Source of the DNA: an uncultured Winogradskyella sp.
GTDB lineage: Bacteria > Bacteroidota > Bacteroidia > Flavobacteriales > Flavobacteriaceae
NCBI RefSeq assembly: GCF_947498005.1
Contig: NZ_CANMIW010000004.1
Coordinates: forward strand, 1-64,000
Reading direction: 5' to 3'
Length of the DNA: 64,000 nucleotides
Each line of letters starts with the position of its first letter. Position 1 is the first letter of the stretch. Below, in pieces: positions 62,629 to 64,000 of this stretch. A program made the translations under genes and the position numbers. Under the pieces are notes generated by a model that did no database searches, was not told where the DNA came from, and saw only the letters and a program-made list of their open reading frames with translations.

Positions 62629-63292
62629 AGTTGTATTTCTTTTCTTAGTTGTGTTTGCGCTAAGTTGTAACCAACAAGTAAAAAACGTAAACACTAAAGC
62701 TGATGAAACTAGTAGAGTAGATTATTTGCCTTTTTATAAGGACGAATCATTTACACCGCATTGGTTGATTCCTGGTAGTGAAGAAGAACAATTATTTCAT
62801 AAAATACCAGATTTTAAATTTATAAACCAATTAGGAGATACGGTTACTCAACAAACGTTTGATGATAAAATTTACATAACAGATTTCTTTTTTACAACTT
62901 GTCCTGGTATTTGTCCTAAAATGACAAATAATATGGGCAAAATACAGGAAGAATTTAAAAACGATAGCGACATTTTATTGCTATCACATTCGGTAATGCC
63001 AAGCACAGATACAGTGTCTATTTTAAAATCTTATGCAGAGAATAATAATGTTATAGATGATAAATGGCATTTAGTAACAGGAAACAGAAGTGATATTTAT
63101 ACCCTTGGTAGAGATCAATATTTTGTTGAAAGTGATCTAGGAGAAGTAAAGAGTGTAGACGATTTTTTGCATACAGAAAACTTTTTACTTATTGATAAGA
63201 ATAAACATATTAGAGGCATATATAACGGTTTAAATAGGGCATCAATTGCACAGCTAATAATTGATATAAAAGCCCTAAAAGAAGAAAGCTAA
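62597..63292 (+). CDS. SCO1/SenC-family copper chaperone
   Basis: This 231-residue lipoprotein (ALSCNQ, cysteine at 24) has a thioredoxin-like SCO domain with the copper-binding cysteines C102 and C106 (TTCPGICPKM) and the conserved histidine in FLHTENF. SCO proteins deliver copper to cytochrome oxidases or reduce thiols in the periplasm. Its presence in this regulon hints at copper as the relevant metal. The start lies within the MORN-type gene, so translation is coupled. A terminator follows. Confidence 0.85.
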   Translation: MKLLLETKKYKVVFLFLVVFALSCNQQVKNVNTKADETSRVDYLPFYKDESFTPHWLIPGSEEEQLFHKIPDFKFINQLGDTVTQQTFDDKIYITDFFFTTCPGICPKMTNNMGKIQEEFKNDSDILLLSHSVMPSTDTVSILKSYAENNNVIDDKWHLVTGNRSDIYTLGRDQYFVESDLGEVKSVDDFLHTENFLLIDKNKHIRGIYNGLNRASIAQLIIDIKALKEES

Positions 63293-63330
63293 TGTGATGG
63301 TTAGCTTCATTTTGATTGATTGATGATTGG

Positions 63331-63362
63331 AAAAGCTTTGTTATTATTCACAAAGCTTTTTT
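63331..63362 (+). terminator. Terminator after the SCO gene
   Basis: AAAAGCTTTG / CAAAGCTTTT with an AT-rich loop, followed by T. The 16 bases TTTTGATTGATTGATG (63310-63325) just before it also precede the terminator at 53321. Confidence 0.8.
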
Positions 63363-63469
63363 ATGGTATCGATTTAAAGTATTTTTGAAACGTTATCACG
63401 TTTTATAATTTCAAATTAAACCAACTCGTAAATTTAGAGTCAAATTATAACGATTAACCAACTCAAACT

Positions 63470-64000
63470 ATGAAAACATTATTCAAGTTACTACTGCTTA
63501 CCCTATTTACAATTTTTGTAGCCTGCTCAAATAATGACGACAGTTCATGTTCAGAAACTATTTGGTATCAAGATAATGATGAAGACGGTTTAGGAAATGT
63601 AGAAGTTAGTATTGAGGCCTGCGAACAACCTGTAGGTTATGTTGCAGATAATTCAGATACTGATGACTCTGGTTGTGAATCAGATCAGGTTTTAGATAGC
63701 TCAAGAGGTGCATGTGACCAATCGCTAACGTTTGTAAGTTTATATTCGCAAACAATTTCAGGAGCCAATAGAATTATATCATCTAATAGTATACCTGAGC
63801 ATATGGTTGGTCGTTTTGGTATGGGAGCAGGTTCACTTAATCCAAATGCTATCTCTGAACAAAATGAAACCTATACGATTACTTTGAATCCTTCTGCGGC
63901 AAATTCCTTCACAGGATTATTGTCAACAACAGGAAATGGGCCAAATGTTGGACCGCAATATTCATTTGGAGTATTGTTAAATGGTGTAGAACTAGATCCT
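63470..64000 (+). CDS. YHYH-type lipoprotein, truncated by the window end
   Basis: The first 177 codons are open to the last base. A lipoprotein signal (FVACSNND, cysteine at 19) is followed by a thrombospondin-3-like acidic loop, WYQDNDEDGLGN. After it comes a region matching the first part of the YHYH domain at 60013 (LNPNAISEQNETYTI, then FGVLLNGVELDP compared with PGVALNGIKFEP). The YHYH motif itself would lie beyond 64000. No CAAGT/CATCTAAA element precedes it; TATTTTTG at 63380-63387 could be a vegetative -7 element. Confidence 0.7.
   Translation, partial: MKTLFKLLLLTLFTIFVACSNNDDSSCSETIWYQDNDEDGLGNVEVSIEACEQPVGYVADNSDTDDSGCESDQVLDSSRGACDQSLTFVSLYSQTISGANRIISSNSIPEHMVGRFGMGAGSLNPNAISEQNETYTITLNPSAANSFTGLLSTTGNGPNVGPQYSFGVLLNGVELDP

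Noticed and set aside
1..64000. tRNA, rRNA, CRISPR arrays and insertion sequences
   Set aside because: No cloverleaf, rRNA segment, regular repeat-spacer series or transposase was seen. A covariance-model scan would be decisive.

Overview
The window looks like chromosome from a marine member of the Flavobacteriaceae (Bacteroidota). The DNA is AT-rich. Several secreted proteins end in a type IX secretion (T9SS) sorting domain. Promoters carry the Bacteroidota -7 element TAnnTTTG. The cbb3 oxidase has a fused CcoN-CcoO subunit, and a secreted PL6-type alginate lyase points to a life with algal polysaccharides. These lineage calls come from family content, not a database search. No rRNA, tRNA or CRISPR array was seen.

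Layout. (1) 1-2.9 kb: an integron-like locus. A tyrosine recombinase with an IntI-like C-terminus is followed by one cassette carrying a CBASS-type pair (CD-NTase plus SLATT two-TM effector); the two cassette ends are the two halves of one attC-like hairpin. (2) 2.9-5.0 kb: a SigK/RskA-type sigma/anti-sigma pair and a YceI-like lipoprotein. (3) 5.1-17.8 kb: microaerobic respiration, with hemN, a universal stress protein, the cbb3 oxidase genes ccoS-NO-Q-P-G-H and a SafE-like gene, the copper ATPase ccoI and a Crp/Fnr regulator. hemN, the cco operon and ccoI each have an FNR-type box (ATGAT-N4-RTCAT class) exactly 22 nt upstream of the -7 element. (4) 17.8-29.9 kb: a large secreted BNR/VPS10-type protein, a VWA/AAA pair, a YdeI-like gene and a tight operon of secreted peptidases and binding proteins. 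(5) 29.9-31.8 kb: a BlaI repressor with its operator and an M56 peptidase fused to a cell-wall amidase. (6) 31.9-40.2 kb: fatty-acid beta-oxidation (MarR, HAD/ECH fusion, thiolase, acyl-CoA dehydrogenase, acyl-CoA synthetase). (7) 40.5-51.2 kb: PL6 lyase, purL, two secreted endonuclease I paralogues and an RsmB-like rRNA methyltransferase.

(8) 51.4-64 kb is the most unusual part. An ECF sigma gene is followed by a small one-TM protein and a membrane-anchored Spy/CnrX-like sensor, an arrangement like CnrH-CnrY-CnrX. Downstream are EF-hand proteins, a CotH-type kinase, a DUF4353-like lipoprotein, three YHYH lipoproteins, a MORN-repeat lipoprotein and a SCO-type copper chaperone; a fourth YHYH gene runs off the end. 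Five intergenic regions carry the same bipartite element: CAAGT near -35 and CATCTAAA near -10, always separated by 15 nt. I read this as the promoter of the local ECF sigma factor. It would define a self-contained envelope regulon of metal- and calcium-binding exported proteins in five transcripts, four of them closed by a visible terminator.
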